Part shown: positions 37,161-49,653 of the stretch, piece by piece
Layout of the letters: each line of letters starts with the position of its first letter
How positions within the stretch are numbered: position 1 is the first letter of the stretch
Assembly (NCBI GenBank): GCA_947561585.1
Contig: CANNZV010000266.1
Location: 423,597 to 487,596 of the forward strand
Length of the DNA: 64,000 nt
Source: Caprella mutica
Taxonomy: Eukaryota; Arthropoda; Malacostraca; Amphipoda; Caprellidae
Direction: 5' to 3'
The notes under the pieces: generated by a model
Database searches by the model: none
Told to the model about the DNA's origin: nothing
The model's input: only the letters and a program-made list of their open reading frames with translations
Translations under genes and position numbers: made by a program

Positions 37161-38624
37161 TCTTCGTGTGAAAATTTCCTCTCCCGCCATCTTGAAGGCG
37201 AATCAATTATTTACACCCCATGTAAATTGAACCGCATCCTAATAGTCATTCTTTGTGAAAGTGATATAGCTTCTAAAAAAACTGAAATTGGAGGGGACAC
37301 TCCCATTAAAATTCATTCTTGTTTTAACAAAATCCTCAGTTGTTGTTCACTTTACAGCTTTAAAAACGTTAACTCGAGTTGAAATTTTTATAGTTTCTGA
37401 AGGAATTTTCTCTTCCATATTGATTTTATATTTCTTATTTTTAATGGAAGAATATCGTGTATAAATAGAAAGTTATTACAAATGTGTATATACACAATAT
37501 CCTGAATGGTTGAACTGTTATAATATAGCCAAATTATGTACCTATCAATCAGGTAAATACCATTGTGATAATTTACAACAGCTCTAGCCAATATCCTATA
37601 TGATAGCAAGGCTGATATACCACAGTGTTTTATCGTCTCTGAAATTACCTATCGTTCATGCATTATCCTATAGAGGACCGTGCAGAAGCAGTAGGGTATT
37701 TTTCCGCGTGAATCTCGTGAATAGCACAAGTCTTTTACATGAGACTTTTGATTCAAAAGTCAATCGCTTCCAGACGTATTTTCTGGTTCTCTTGGATTTA
37801 CAAGGCGTCCAATTTACTGATGATCAGCGATTGTAGATACTACCTAATTATATGTTACTGAATATAACTAATTTATAAAATGTGAATTATGTATAAAAAA
37901 AGTAATGATGGCTTCCCGAAAAAAAGTACACTCTACTATTATCAAGTTCAGTGGCGTGTCATTCATAAAAATAATGAAATAAGAATTCATAAAATTCAAA
38001 AGAAAAGAAAAGATTGGTGCCATGATTGGTTAAAAATAAGACCTATTCAGTTATTATACAGTATTTAATGAATTGACATTACGTATAGGAAGAATATTTC
38101 CAAAATTACTCAATTTGATTGAGGGAAAATAAAAGAATATGTAGTGTGTTGTGAAGTGTCTCGGTATTTTGGTGGAAAATTAAGTTTAGTGGAAAAAATA
38201 GGAGTAGCCTATCAAAAATTCTGGTGGAAAGACTTGAAAAAACCTGCGTGTGTACTGGCCTTAAGGATTTATGTAGTCCAAATTATTGCTAATGGTGTCA
38301 CCTTACTGTGTTGCATATTGAATAGTAATTTAAACCTTCACTGAATGCTTTATTTATAATGAAAAAGATACTTCTCACAAACTATAAATGTTTAAACAAT
38401 TGAGTATGAAATCTTCATATAAAATAAAATAAATTGTTCATCTTACATATTTGTTCACCATCATTATTGAATATTCATTAAAAGGATTTATGCATGAAAT
38501 TGCAGAATGTTGTTTCAATTTAGATTTCATAATTTTTTCAATAAATCTCTAATAATTATAATGTTGAGAAAAATGAAGATTAAAATATTAATTAGTGCAT
38601 AAATAAGACACAATGTAACAATCC
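37161..38624. other. No recognised gene
   Basis: Frames at 37600-37836 (+) and 38144-38344 (+) have no motif. Nothing else supported. Confidence 0.4.
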
Positions 38625-38686
38625 AGGCAAGAAGGATTTATTCCTGGAGTTCCTGGATTTATCGCAGGAATAAATCCTCCATGCCT
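38625..38686. repeat. Hairpin with 22-bp arms
   Basis: 'aggcaagaaggatttattcc' + 'tg' (38625-38646) pairs with 'caggaataaatcctccatgc' + 'ct' (38665-38686) with one or two mismatches. Probably the remains of a small foldback element. Confidence 0.7.
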
Positions 38687-39167
38687 GTTTTTTTTAATAC
38701 TCCATGAATAAATTCTTTTTGCCTCAGAAACATTTGAAAATAGTCTGTTTCATCTTGATATAAATTATTGCGATATATATTAGCGATATTACGATATTCC
38801 AAATAATATTTATTTATATGCTTTTCAGAAACTGAAGCTCGTAACTAAAAAAAAAAGCTTGAAAAAATTTAAGCAAATTAAGTAGAAGAAATTCTAAAAC
38901 TGAAAGGTGTGTTATTATTTGGACAGTAAATAAGCGATACAATAAACAACGATCCTTTTGTTTTCAGCAATGGAATAGAAAAATAAGTTATTAAAAGTCT
39001 TTTCACCGTTTTATGGATATATGTCTAGAAAATAATATTCCAAAATCATATAAATCTTTTTAGGTTAAACTTCTTTTTCCTTTCATTCTTAAAGAACAAC
39101 TTCCTTCTCCTCTACCTCTTCCTCCACTATTTTGACCTATTTTTTGTTCTATTCCTCCACTTCACAC

Positions 39168-39475
39168 TTCCTCTTCACTCCACTTCTTTCTTCCTCTACA
39201 CTCCACTTCTTTCTTCCTCTTCACTCCACTTCTTTCTTCCTCTTCACTCCACTTCTTTCTTCCTCTTCACTCCACTTCTTTCTTCCTCTACACTCCACTT
39301 CTTTCTTCCTCTTCACTCCACTTCTTTCTTCCTCTACACTCCACTTCTTTCTTCCTCTTCACTCCTCTTCTTTCTTCCTCTTCACTCCACTTCTTTCTTC
39401 CTCTACACTCCACTTCTTTCTTCCTCTTCACTTCACTTCTTTCTTCCTCTTCACTCCACTTCACTCCACTTCTTT
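39168..39475 (+). repeat. 23-bp pyrimidine-rich minisatellite, about 13 copies
   Basis: Unit 'cttcactccacttctttctt' + 'cct'. A CT-rich tail with looser repeats continues to about 39775 and ends in a (CT)n run. The single 256-codon plus-strand frame across it (Ser/Phe/Leu/His repeats with a 23-residue period) reflects the strand bias, not a supported gene. Confidence 0.9.
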
Positions 39476-39775
39476 CTTTCACTTCACTTTCTTATTTTTC
39501 ACTTCCCCCTTCCACTTCACTAACTTCCTTGTTTCTCTTCATTCCATTTCTGTATTCTTCTTCACTCCACTTCACTTAACATCACTCTTCCACTTCACTT
39601 CAATTTCCTTTCCCTCTTCATTCCACTTCTTTATTCTCCTTCACCCCACTTCACTCTACTTCTCCTTTTCCCTCCACTTCTCCTCTTCACTCCAATTCTC
39701 CTTTTCACTCCACTTCTCCTCTTCCCTCCACTTGTCTCCATTTTCCTCTTTCCCTCTCTCTCTCTCTCTCCACTC

Positions 39776-40334
39776 ACAATCAAATATCTTTTTTCATCTC
39801 TACGAGTTTCAATATTTGCCCCAAAAATGTGAATTTGATTTCTATTTTTGGAGACTCAAGAGGCCAAATATTGTAGCAGTTCTTGTTACTTTTGTAGTTT
39901 GAGGAGTTTTTATCTTCTGAAACAAATTGAAGCTTCATGGAGTACTTAACTAAACGGTACGTTGTTTTCAGGAAGATTATCATATACAGATTAATTAAAT
40001 TAGATTATCATGCTAAATACTTAGATGAAATAACTGTGTGCAAATAAACCTCTAATTACTCATTCATTTAATGTCTAAAAATCGCTATTATTTTTACCAC
40101 ATCCAATAATATCCACTATCAAGATATTGTTACTAATCTTCCTGTTGTATGTGAGTAAGTATATATTCTTTTAATTAGACCATTCAGTTTTAATGAATTA
40201 ATAAATAATTTCTATTTATTATTAATTAACTGTTACAAGATTACCGATTGAATAAAGGAAATAGATCGTAATTATCGGAATTACGAGCTTTGATTGCATC
40301 TAAGATAAGCAATTAATGATATCTCTGAGAAACT
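39776..40334. other. AT-rich sequence without a recognised gene
   Basis: Nothing supported. Confidence 0.4.
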
Positions 40335-40905
40335 CTAAAGAACATTGAACTTCTACATCTGAAGGACATTGAACTTCTACATCTAAAGAACATTGAACTT
40401 CTACATCTAAAGGACATTGAACTTCTACATCTAAAGAACATTGAACTTCTTCATCTAAAGGACATTGAACTTCTACATCTAAAGAACATTGAACTTCTAC
40501 ATCTAAAGAACATTGAACTTCTACATCTAAAGAACATTGAACTTCTACATCAAAAGAACATTGAACTTCTACATCTAAAGAACATTGAACTTCTACAACT
40601 AAAGAACATTGAACTTCTACATCTAAAGAACATTGAACTTCTTCATTTAAAGAACATTGAACTTCTACATCCAAAGAACATTGAACTTCTACATCTAAAG
40701 AACATTGAACTTCTACATCTAAAGGACATTGATCTTCTACATCTAAAGAACATTGAACTTCTACATCTAAAGAACATTGATCTTCTACATCTAAAGGACA
40801 CTGAACTTCTACATCCAAAGAACATTGAACTTCTACATCTAAAGGACATTGAACTTCTACATCTAAAGGACATTGAACTTCTAGCTCTAAAGTATATTGA
40901 ACTTC
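40335..40905 (-). repeat. 24-bp minisatellite, about 24 copies
   Basis: Unit 'aaagaacattgaacttctac' + 'atct' on the plus strand. The minus strand is open for 172 codons with an eight-residue period (VEVQCSLD). A second minus-strand frame is also open. Variation is scattered and neutral in appearance: 'gaacat' against 'ggacat', 'ttctac' against 'ttcttc'. No start context or flanking exon was found, so I treat it as a non-coding array. Confidence 0.85.
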
Positions 40906-40925
40906 TACCTCTGAAGGACTTACAA

Positions 40926-42141
40926 CTGTAACTCTATTATGAACATAAATGGTCAGGGATGTTTTGGAATATTATTAAATTGCTTCTCCTACATATTTTT
41001 GATTTGGACATTTTTCAATTAATGATGGAAACCATCACTGCTTTCGTTTATTATTGGTAAGGAATTAAGCACTTTTGTTTACCATTATTTGTTATTTAAA
41101 GATTTATCAGCTAATATTCATTAATCTCAAATACATTTCTTCAATTTAAAATCTTCGATTCTGCTTTTTAGATGGTTATTTTAAATTAATTAAAAAATAT
41201 TTATTTTTACTCGAATTCTATAAACGTAGGTGTCTTTTATCATTTTATAATATATAACTTTTTTTGACCGAATTTTAGTAAATTGTTTCGAAATGGTTAT
41301 CATATCTTAGACAAGATATAGTCAGGTATGACGTTACTTTATTCAACCCATTGCACTAAAATACTAGAAAATTAACCTATGAGAGTTTCCACAGTTCTTT
41401 ATTATCTAACTTCAACTTTTCCAAATTTTCTTTCCAATGAAGCTCTTAATGAGGAATATTCTTCTCCAAAGATTGGCCGCAGAATTACAAGTTTGGACAA
41501 ACTCTCTGAATTCATTAAATAATTCAAAGATTCTTTTTAGCAATTATTGTGAATTAAAATGATTACGATATCTTTGCTATTAGAAATTATTGATAAGAAT
41601 TCATAGAATGGCGTATTTCATATTTTTTCATTATCTTTTTTCGCGTATATAAATGCACCAGAAATTGTAATAAAACCTTTATACTAGACAATATAGACTG
41701 GCAATAAATTTATTGGAATATGAACGTAGAAATTATTTCAAGATATTCCTGCACAGATTGAACTTAAAAAATCCTTTTGAATCGTGAAATTAGGAAATTT
41801 CCAACCGTATAAATGTACAATTTTCTCCATTGAGTTGTGATTTGGTCTCAGCAAATTCCGCTGTTCTGAATTTAGATGTTAATTCAACTCTACTTCCTTT
41901 ATTCTTTTGTTAATTAGGACAAGGTGAAATGATATTTTTAAATAATCATTTCTTGAATATTAGTAGTAATGACTCTTTAATATTATTTCTATATTATTTT
42001 CATCTGTGCATGTAAATATTTGGTATTATTTTATCGAGCAACAACAATATCACCATTTGGAAATTCAATTTCAGATATACAATTAAATTTGTTATTTAGT
42101 ATTCCTTATGAATAATCATGTTTACTTTGGTTCTTGCAGTA
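40926..42141. other. AT-rich sequence without a recognised gene
   Basis: Nothing supported. Confidence 0.45.
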
Positions 42142-42190
42142 GGTTGGATATGTTCCGAGTTATCGGGCTGTTCCATATTTTCTATAATAC
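42142..42190. mobile_element. Partial TA-flanked MITE, left end
   Basis: 'atatgttccgagttatcggg' then 'ctgttccatattttct'. No right end. Confidence 0.55.
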
Positions 42191-42706
42191 AGTATGGGCC
42201 ACAAAAATGTTTCAGCTTTTTCAAATATTGTAAATCGTTAGTCAATGGACGAAAAAACTGTATCTTGGTCTCTTTTTCTCCGCCTCTTATTGTACTATAA
42301 GAGGTATAAGCATTTTTGAACTGATGGACATAGTTTAAGAACAGGTAAGCAAATAGTGAGGGTGATTATTTTTGTTATTGTTCGAAGGTCATTCTTAGAG
42401 CTAACTCTTTGATTTCACTTATTAAAAGGCAGTGAATAAAAGGAAAAATATTATAATGGTAGACACTTTAATACAGGGTGGTTACACTTCTTCCTTAGAA
42501 ACTATTTGTAAATAGAACAACTTCAGTGGCATTTTGATCTCATTGAAGTTTTCACTTTTAATATTTGTTCTTCGCTTGTTAATTGCATGTTAATTAAAGG
42601 CTCGCTTCACACTTGCATTTTTAACAGCGTGGAAAAAGCTATTTCTTAAATGTGTTTACACTTGCGTTTTTTTATCGATGAAGTTAAAATCACATAAAAT
42701 TTTTAC

Positions 42707-44397
42707 TTTTTCTGTTCCCGATTCAAACCAATTCTCGAATTCCCCGCTCCAACGAATGCAAAGGCTAAGGCAAGATGTGTAGGATTTTTTTCTTACTACT
42801 CTAAATGGATTCCAAGATTTTCTGAAAGAATTAGACCTCTCATAAAATCTGAAATCTTCCCTTTGACGGAAGAAGCAAGAAAGGCATTTGATGACCTGAA
42901 ACAGGCAATTTCTTCCTCTGTTATTACCCATGTGGACGACTCCTTGCCTTTCGTCGTTGAGACTGATGCATCCAATTCAGCAATCGCAGCTACTTGAAGC
43001 CAGAATGATAGACCGGTTTCCTTCTTCTCTCGAACCTTACATGGTCCTGAATTAAATCATCCGTCTATAGAAAAGGAAGCAAAAGCGGTGATTGAATCTA
43101 TTCGGCATTGGAGACACTTCTTATCTAACAGGCAATTTACTCTTAGAACTGACCAGAAATCTGTATCCTATATGTTCTACACGAAAAGGAGATCTAAAAT
43201 TAAGAATGACAAGATGGCTAAATGGAGAATGGAGTTATCTTGTTATAACTATAAGATTGAACATAAACCGGGCGTTGACAACATACCTGCAGATGCATTG
43301 TCAAGATCATGTGATGTGTCAAGTGATGACAAACTTTACCAACTTCATCGGTCACTTTGTCACCCCGGTGTCACAAGACTCAACCATTTTGTGAAGGTAC
43401 GTAATCTGCCATACTCTATTGATGATATAAAGAGGGTTATAAGGTCATGCAGGGTGTGCTTGACATGTTAACCTCAATTTTTTAAATCTGAAACAACTTC
43501 ACTCATTAAAGCTACTCAACCTTTTGAAAGAATCAATGTAGATTTCAAAGGCCCTTTGCCTTCTGCTAATCGGAATAAATATTTCCTAATGATTGTTGAC
43601 GAGTTTTCTAGATATCCATTCGTCTATCCGTGTGCAGATATGTCTGCTAATACAATAATTAAATGTCTGACTAACCTATTTGCTCTTTTCGGTTTTCCTG
43701 CTTTTATCCATTCTGACAGGGGAGCTGCATTCCTTAGTGCTGAATTAAAGCAGTATATTACGTCAAAAGGCATTGCAACTAGTCGCACAACCCCATACAA
43801 TCCCCAAGGTAACGGTCAGGTCGAGCGATATAACGGCATTGTTTGGAAAGGAATAACCATGGCTCTTAAAGATCTTGGCCTGTCCACTGAACACTGGCAA
43901 GAAATATTACCTGATGTACTGCACTCAATTAGGTCATTACTGTCGACTGCAACGAATTCCACTCCACACGAGAGATTTTTAGGATTTAGTCGGCGATCAA
44001 CCAGTGGAGTATCTCTCCCAACTTGGCTTTCTACTCCTGGTCCTGTACTTTTGAAAAGTCACGTAAGAACTAGCAAATCTGATCCACTAGTTAATGAAGT
44101 GGAGTTATTGAAAACTACTCCTAATTATGCTCACATCAGACATCCAGATGAGTATCCCTGAAACATCTTGCTCCAACTGTTGATCAGGAACATAAATTAC
44201 TCCATGGGCGACCAGATCAATTGAATAATTTTTCTACAATAGAATCGAATGTAACTACTGACGTGTCAACTGGATTGGGAGCCTATCAGAGTGAATCATG
44301 CGAGAATTAACCAAATGAGAGTGAAGTCAAACCTATAGAAGTGCGTCGATCTACTCGTAAAAGAACTGTTCCTGATAGACTTACTTATGATAAATAA
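42707..44397 (+). pseudogene. pol: Ty3/gypsy pol remnant: end of RT, RNase H, integrase
   Basis: A 5'-truncated retrotransposon polyprotein. From about 42728 it reads as the RT-RNase H connection: 'EFPAPTNAKAKARCVGFF', 'YYSKWIPRFSERIRPL' and 'EEARKAFDDLK'. RNase H follows with 'VETDAS' near 42955 and 'RTDQKSV' near 43148, ending 'IPADALSR' near 43280. The integrase has the zinc-binding H-x4-H (H at 43346 and 43361) and C-x2-C (43448). Its catalytic core has D near 43535, D in 'HSDRG' near 43720 and E in 'VERYN' 36 residues later, the D-35-E spacing of active integrases. Stops interrupt the same frame at 42995 (TGA), 43469 (TAA) and 44159 (TGA). The C-terminal 'RRSTRKRTVPDRLTY' near 44347 is in a different frame and ends at 44397. 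Gag, protease and most of RT are missing. It is an inactive copy. The 3' LTR follows at 44489. Confidence 0.9.
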
Positions 44398-44477
44398 TTT
44401 ATTGTAGTTAATAAGATTAGAAAATATTAAAATTAAAATTTACTCTCTTGTGTTTATCGAAATGTAATTTTTTAAAT

Positions 44478-44488
44478 GCAGGGAAAAA
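44478..44488 (+). other. Polypurine tract of the Ty3/gypsy copy
   Basis: 'gcagggaaaaa' lies immediately before the TG that opens the putative LTR. This is the expected site of plus-strand DNA priming in LTR retrotransposons. Confidence 0.6.
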
Positions 44489-44791
44489 TGTTGTAATTCT
44501 TAAACAGTACTGATCAGGTGATGCACCTTATAAACTTAGTTGAAGATTACAATCCCTTAATAAAAACTACTGTCTACTAAATGTTTAGTATAGAAGTATA
44601 TTCAGTTCAATTAATACAATCATTCATATTTTGAGTGTTCATTTCTTGTTAGTTTGTTTTGTAGTTTGTAGTGTTAGTTTAATTGTGTTTTAGTGTATTA
44701 TTGTGTTCTTTCGTTTGTTACAGATGTTGTTCATTTCAATGTTAAATAAAGCCTAAATCTACACTGCATTAATTCCTTAAAACTCATTACA
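44489..44791 (+). mobile_element. 3' LTR of the Ty3/gypsy copy, about 303 bp
   Basis: Starts 'tgttgtaattc' directly after the polypurine tract and ends near 'actcattaca', giving the usual TG...CA boundaries. It contains an AATAAA signal at 44745-44750, about 40 bp before the end. The 5' LTR is not in the window, so the right boundary is inferred from the ends alone. Confidence 0.6.
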
Positions 44792-46933
44792 GAGAGTTTT
44801 TTGTATTCATACATAAAATACGTTTAAAAACGAATATAAAAATATAAATTAGAATAACGCATAAATTAAAATAACGTGATGGCTAAATTCTCAATGTTTT
44901 CCTATCTGATTACTGAAAGTCAAAATACAACGGTATTATATTATATAGATTATAGAGATATTACTTTATTATGATATTATTACCTGATGTGAGCATAATA
45001 CCATTAAATCCCTTAACTTTCTCACAATAGTGTAATGAATACCAATTACCGCAGTAATTCATCTCCCTCCCTCTGCATGATATTTTCTTTCAGCTGCTTG
45101 TTACCTGAGGTGTTTGCTTCTCATTACCAAGAAAGACCATTTTTTCTATCTTGGGAACAGGTACATTGTCATCATCTATGACTTGTGGGGAATGAAGAGA
45201 TGATCTGAGATAAAGTTATTGGTGGGGCGATCGGAAATTAAGAGGGGAAACCCCCACCATAACTTTTGTTTAGGGTGTGCTGTCTGTAAGTGGAATTATT
45301 GTACGATTTTATTTATAAATGTCATAGATTAATAACTAAACACTTCGATGAAGTTGATACTAACTTGTGTAGTTTTCAAGAGATGGAGTTAATTCATTAT
45401 ACTTGTTAGGTTAGGTGATACAATATAACTCCTCTATAATGAAATCCTGTATAGTGAAAGAAGAGTCCTGAGTAAGGAAGAAGCCTCTATCGCGAACATA
45501 TATGGGATTGGGAAATTTAATCTTCAGATTGTTTTAAAACCAATCAAATTCAAATCAATAATGAAATTATTATAGTTTAAAAGTTAGAACACTACAATAA
45601 TTATTGTACATTGGTACAACCTGCAAATATTTAAACAATTAATATAAATTTGAATAGTTTTTCATTCACTTAACCTCTATAAGACTGACTGAGGAGTTTG
45701 GGCTCGACAAGACTTTATAATAGCGATTGAATATTTGTACACGATTTGAATCAACTAAGATTTCATGACTTTTTTCATTAGATATTTTTGTAAATAGTCA
45801 TATTCTAATTTTTTCACATATGTCAACAAGTACAATATGCCAGGCATAAATATGAATAAAAATCTATAATTCACTGAGAATATGTGCGTGTGATTACCCC
45901 CTCAGTACTCCCGCAAGACACTAACGCACATACCTACACATAGTTGCCTGATGTCGCTACGCACCAAGCAATCAATTAGAAGTGGAAATAAAAGAATGAT
46001 TAGTATTTCAATGTTTTTAATTTATAACAATTAACAGAATTTATTATATTTACCAATTTGTAGTTATTATTTGCAATTAATCGTCCTCGGAATAATAGTG
46101 ATTTGGCAAACAGCGCACGTACACACACCTCTAGATATGGCACCCTCAATTTCACCCCCACTGCAAGTGTAACGTACACAGTTCATAAAAAATGCATTCA
46201 ATGTAATAACTTTGTTCCTATCAATAGTGGGTATATAAAATTTCGCACAGTACGTTAATATGATAAAAGCTAAGAACTGACAAAAAAAGTCATAAAATTC
46301 AAGCCTCTGGTTTCCTAAATATCAAATGTGTAGCGAATCCTTTTAGATACCTAAGTTTTGTCAGTCTGATTAGGGTTAAAATGATCCCTTCTTGATAATT
46401 CTCTGGTCCCACAATAATTTTCTCTCTATGAAAAGTAACAGAATTAAAAACCTTCTATAATATATATGTGAAGCGAAATGCTCAATAAATATAAGAACAA
46501 ATAATTTTACGATAAGAATAGTTGGATAAAATATATTATTATTTATTGAATCATCTGGCTAAGAGTCCATTAAAATCTCTTCTCTGAGAATCTGGAAAGT
46601 TTTAATTATCTTCTTCGTCTTTATTGGACAGCGCCCCCTACCGACCAAGAATGCAATTAACCTTCCAAAATTGCCAATAATAAACATTTTTTTACCTATA
46701 GAGCAATATTTCACGATGGAAATTGCTTCGTGAATATAGGGAAACTGCAACCAAAATATTAATTTATAAAGTATTTTCAAGTTGGGAATTTGAATTTTCA
46801 TTGTTTACACTTAACGATATTAAAGAATTACTGTACTTATATCCAATTATATAAATAAAAATCCATAACATTGAAATTATTCGAATAATCATCTATAACA
46901 ACACAGTTACTTATTTATTTAATTTAACTACCC
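44792..46933. other. AT-rich sequence without a recognised gene
   Basis: A short block 'aactcctctataatgaa' at about 45427 is shared with 59027-59050 ('aactcctctatagtgaagg'), pointing to a small dispersed repeat. Nothing else supported. Confidence 0.4.
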
Positions 46934-47034
46934 TAAATAGTGAACAAATTTTATTTAGTTTGCCATCAATGACCATCAGTTTTAGAAAGCTACTTGCCAT
47001 TTTATGGCTGACTGAAGAAAATTTGTTCACTATA
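46934..47034. mobile_element. Small inverted-repeat element
   Basis: 'aatagtgaacaaatttt' and 'aaaatttgttcactat' are inverted complements at the two ends. The centre 'agtttgccatcaatgaccat' resembles the hairpin region at 32119-32160. Confidence 0.6.
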
Positions 47035-48978
47035 TTTGGCCACATGGTTGTTCGAGGTGAATGAAGTGGTTTCTCAATGAAACAGTAACGAAAATTACAC
47101 ACAGAGAAAGGAATAGGTGAATCAAATCTAATTTGATTTCTTTTGACTCATATGAATGGGTTATTTTTGCGCCTACCTACGTGGTGAGTTGCAGGTACTA
47201 CTTAAAAGTAGTCAAATTGACGTTGGTTAAAACAAAACAGTCGTTTTGACTCATTCCTAAACTTGAAAAAAGTAGCGCCGACTCTCATAATAAGTTAATT
47301 TATACACCAGATACATTGGATTAACAGTCTTTGTGAGTTACTACAATACACTCTGTCATAGTTGTTTCAACATACTTTAAAATTCACAAAATGGTAACTT
47401 TTAATTCTCATAGTAAGTTGATTCAATCTGTAAAATGAATTGAATTAACTAATGTTTGATGACACACCATGTCATAGTTGTTTTAACACACGTGAAAACA
47501 TGAATATAGTCCAAATAACTCACGTAATAAATTGATCCAAAGCATAAATTGATGACCCATTAGATATAAGTAAACTTTTTTCTCTGTGTGTGAGTGTTTA
47601 CTCAACAATGGGTATGGAAATGTGCTTAATCAGAGAACTTAGGTACTAAAGGGAAAGCCTGTGAATGAAAAATCTTGTTTAACATTTATACAGCAAATGC
47701 AGTTATTTCTACATATTCGTTTGCGTTAGAAGTTATTGGACAATTTTTGGTTTATTGGAGTGTAATTTATGTTTTTTAAAAATTGTTGAACTGATCCATA
47801 AGTAATTATTAAGCTATTATCATCAAGTCAAATTAATTATCTTTGAAATTATCGATAATGAGATCAGGATTCAAAATAATGGGTTGATGTGCTGTATTTT
47901 TTCACCGTTAGTATTTTTTTAATATCTTCTGCCATTTTGTATTTGACTTATTAATTATGGGGTTACCTTTCTTTTTTCTTTTCTGAGTAGCCACAATGTT
48001 ACCAGACTCTGTATAGCATAAAATAAAATAGTGTTTCTTCAATAGTGAACGCCATCTAAGAAATACATTGTTTTATTTTTGCATACCAGTTGTTCCTTAC
48101 CAAGTTGATTGTAACATAGAAACGTATATAACAAATATAGTTTTAAAGTGTAGTGCTTGTTAACTAACTAAACTCAAACCGAACCAATATTTAGGAAAGA
48201 CTACCTATTACACACGCTGTATGTCAATATACCTCGCAGTAAGTTCGTTCACCTTTTGATTTTATCTTTTCCGTATGAAGCAAACAATTTATGAGTTTTA
48301 TCCTTCGCGCCAAACACAATATTCAAATTACGCCATAAAAGATCTTTTACACTCCACTGGATTTTCTGTACGGAATAATGAAGAGGTGATGAGTCTTACA
48401 ATGAGATAAGATGGTGCCTTATTCTTATGAATATTCATAATAGAATTAGCTCATTGTGCTTTTGGGAAGATTCTTATACTACTCACTCTAATAGAAACAT
48501 CAGTAAAATTCTAAAGGTTCACATTTAATTGGGTAATTTGGGTACCTTAGAAATTCAACTTATCTAATTCGCTTTGCATTCCTTTTATAGCTTCAGTCAT
48601 ATACTTAATTATTTGAGTGATTTATTTAATATTAATTATTATTTCAAAATTTGAACATGTGAGTAATGAAGATAGAAATAAATAAAAAATGTTAATCCCA
48701 AATATGCAATATTAATAACATTTAGTGAATGGCAGAGGTATTATCATTCGGACAGTAATTAGTAAATAATCTACCGGCTGATTATTATTAGGATTATTAT
48801 TAGTAATTAAAAGTAATAAGAATAATTCACTGTGATATCTATGAGAATTAAATAAATAGGGATATATTCATTAATCTTCTGGACGATATGCTGTTGATGA
48901 ATTATTAGTTCTACTAATGGAAAAGAATAGAAAACTATTCCGATTAATTATAAATATGCCCGGGGGAATCGTAATAAC
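47035..48978. other. No recognised gene
   Basis: Nothing supported. Confidence 0.45.
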
Positions 48979-49158
48979 CAGGACTGGGACGATATGCTCT
49001 AAAAACTATAGATCCCGAGAATATCATAGACGAAACTAAATGAAATGGTATCGAATACTATTTAACGCTGGTGTAGAACCATTCAATACTCTTTAATTCT
49101 TTTTGTCTATAATATTTTTGGGATCTATAGTTTTTAGAGCATATTGTCCTAGCCCTGG
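48979..49158. mobile_element. Short hAT-like MITE, 180 bp
   Basis: Ends 'caggactgggacgatatg' and 'catattgtcctagccctg' match the termini of the element at 24554-26036. Inner arms 'ctctaaaaactatagatccc' and 'gggatctatagtttttagag' are perfect inverted repeats. Flanks share 'taataac' on both sides, although offset by three bases, so an exact 8-bp duplication is not certain. Confidence 0.75.
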
Positions 49159-49462
49159 ACTAATAACAATGTTAAAAATAGAAGCCCTTTTAAGGAATAC
49201 ATTTTGGGATAAATTATCTTTTTCAAATATTATGATATATTTCTAGTGATTGAGTTGATTTTAAATTTTTGAAAATTAATCGCACTCGGTCACATTATAT
49301 TCACATATTCTTTGCTTTTACATAACGGCAAAACAATTTTAATGAATATGCAATACATGCCTGTAGTTCATGCGTGCAGCTCATGCCTGCAGTTCTCCCT
49401 CTGTTTTTTTTTTCCTGCAATCTTTTAAATAAAGATCATGAGCTGCTCTCAATCAGTTGTGA

Positions 49463-49597
49463 GTGCCTTCCAATCAACTAATTGGATCATTTCCAAATGA
49501 TTCCTTACCTGCACCTTCTAAAGAACTGAACAGAACTACTCAGTCACTTGCATTGCACCTGCAATTAGGATTTAGTGAAGCTATTGCACAAGAAAAT
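49463..49597 (+). CDS. Exon-like coding fragment, unidentified
   Basis: An open frame preceded by TGA at 49460 reads 'NQLIGSFPNDSLPAPSKEL' and then 'ALHLQLGFSEAIAQEN'. Composition is protein-like and less AT-rich than its surroundings. It runs straight into the terminus of a TA-flanked MITE whose first bases (gggtaagtt) form a perfect splice donor. No family is recognised. It could be a host exon fragment, a transposon gag scrap or chance. Confidence 0.25.
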
Positions 49598-49653
49598 AGG
49601 GTAAGTTCTGACTTTTCGACCCGTTCCACATTTCCGATCATTTAGGAAAAAGA
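49598..49653. mobile_element. Partial TA-flanked MITE, left end
   Basis: 'ta' + 'gggtaagttctgacttttcg' + 'acccgttccacatttccgat'. The right end was not found. Confidence 0.65.

Noticed and set aside
39132..39902. 256-codon frame rich in Ser, Phe, Leu and His
   Set aside because: Produced by a pyrimidine-rich 23-bp array lacking stop codons. No supporting gene structure.
40300..40873. Minus-strand frames with VEVQCSLD or CRSSMFF repeats
   Set aside because: Two frames of the same 24-bp array are open at once, as expected of simple repetition rather than coding selection.
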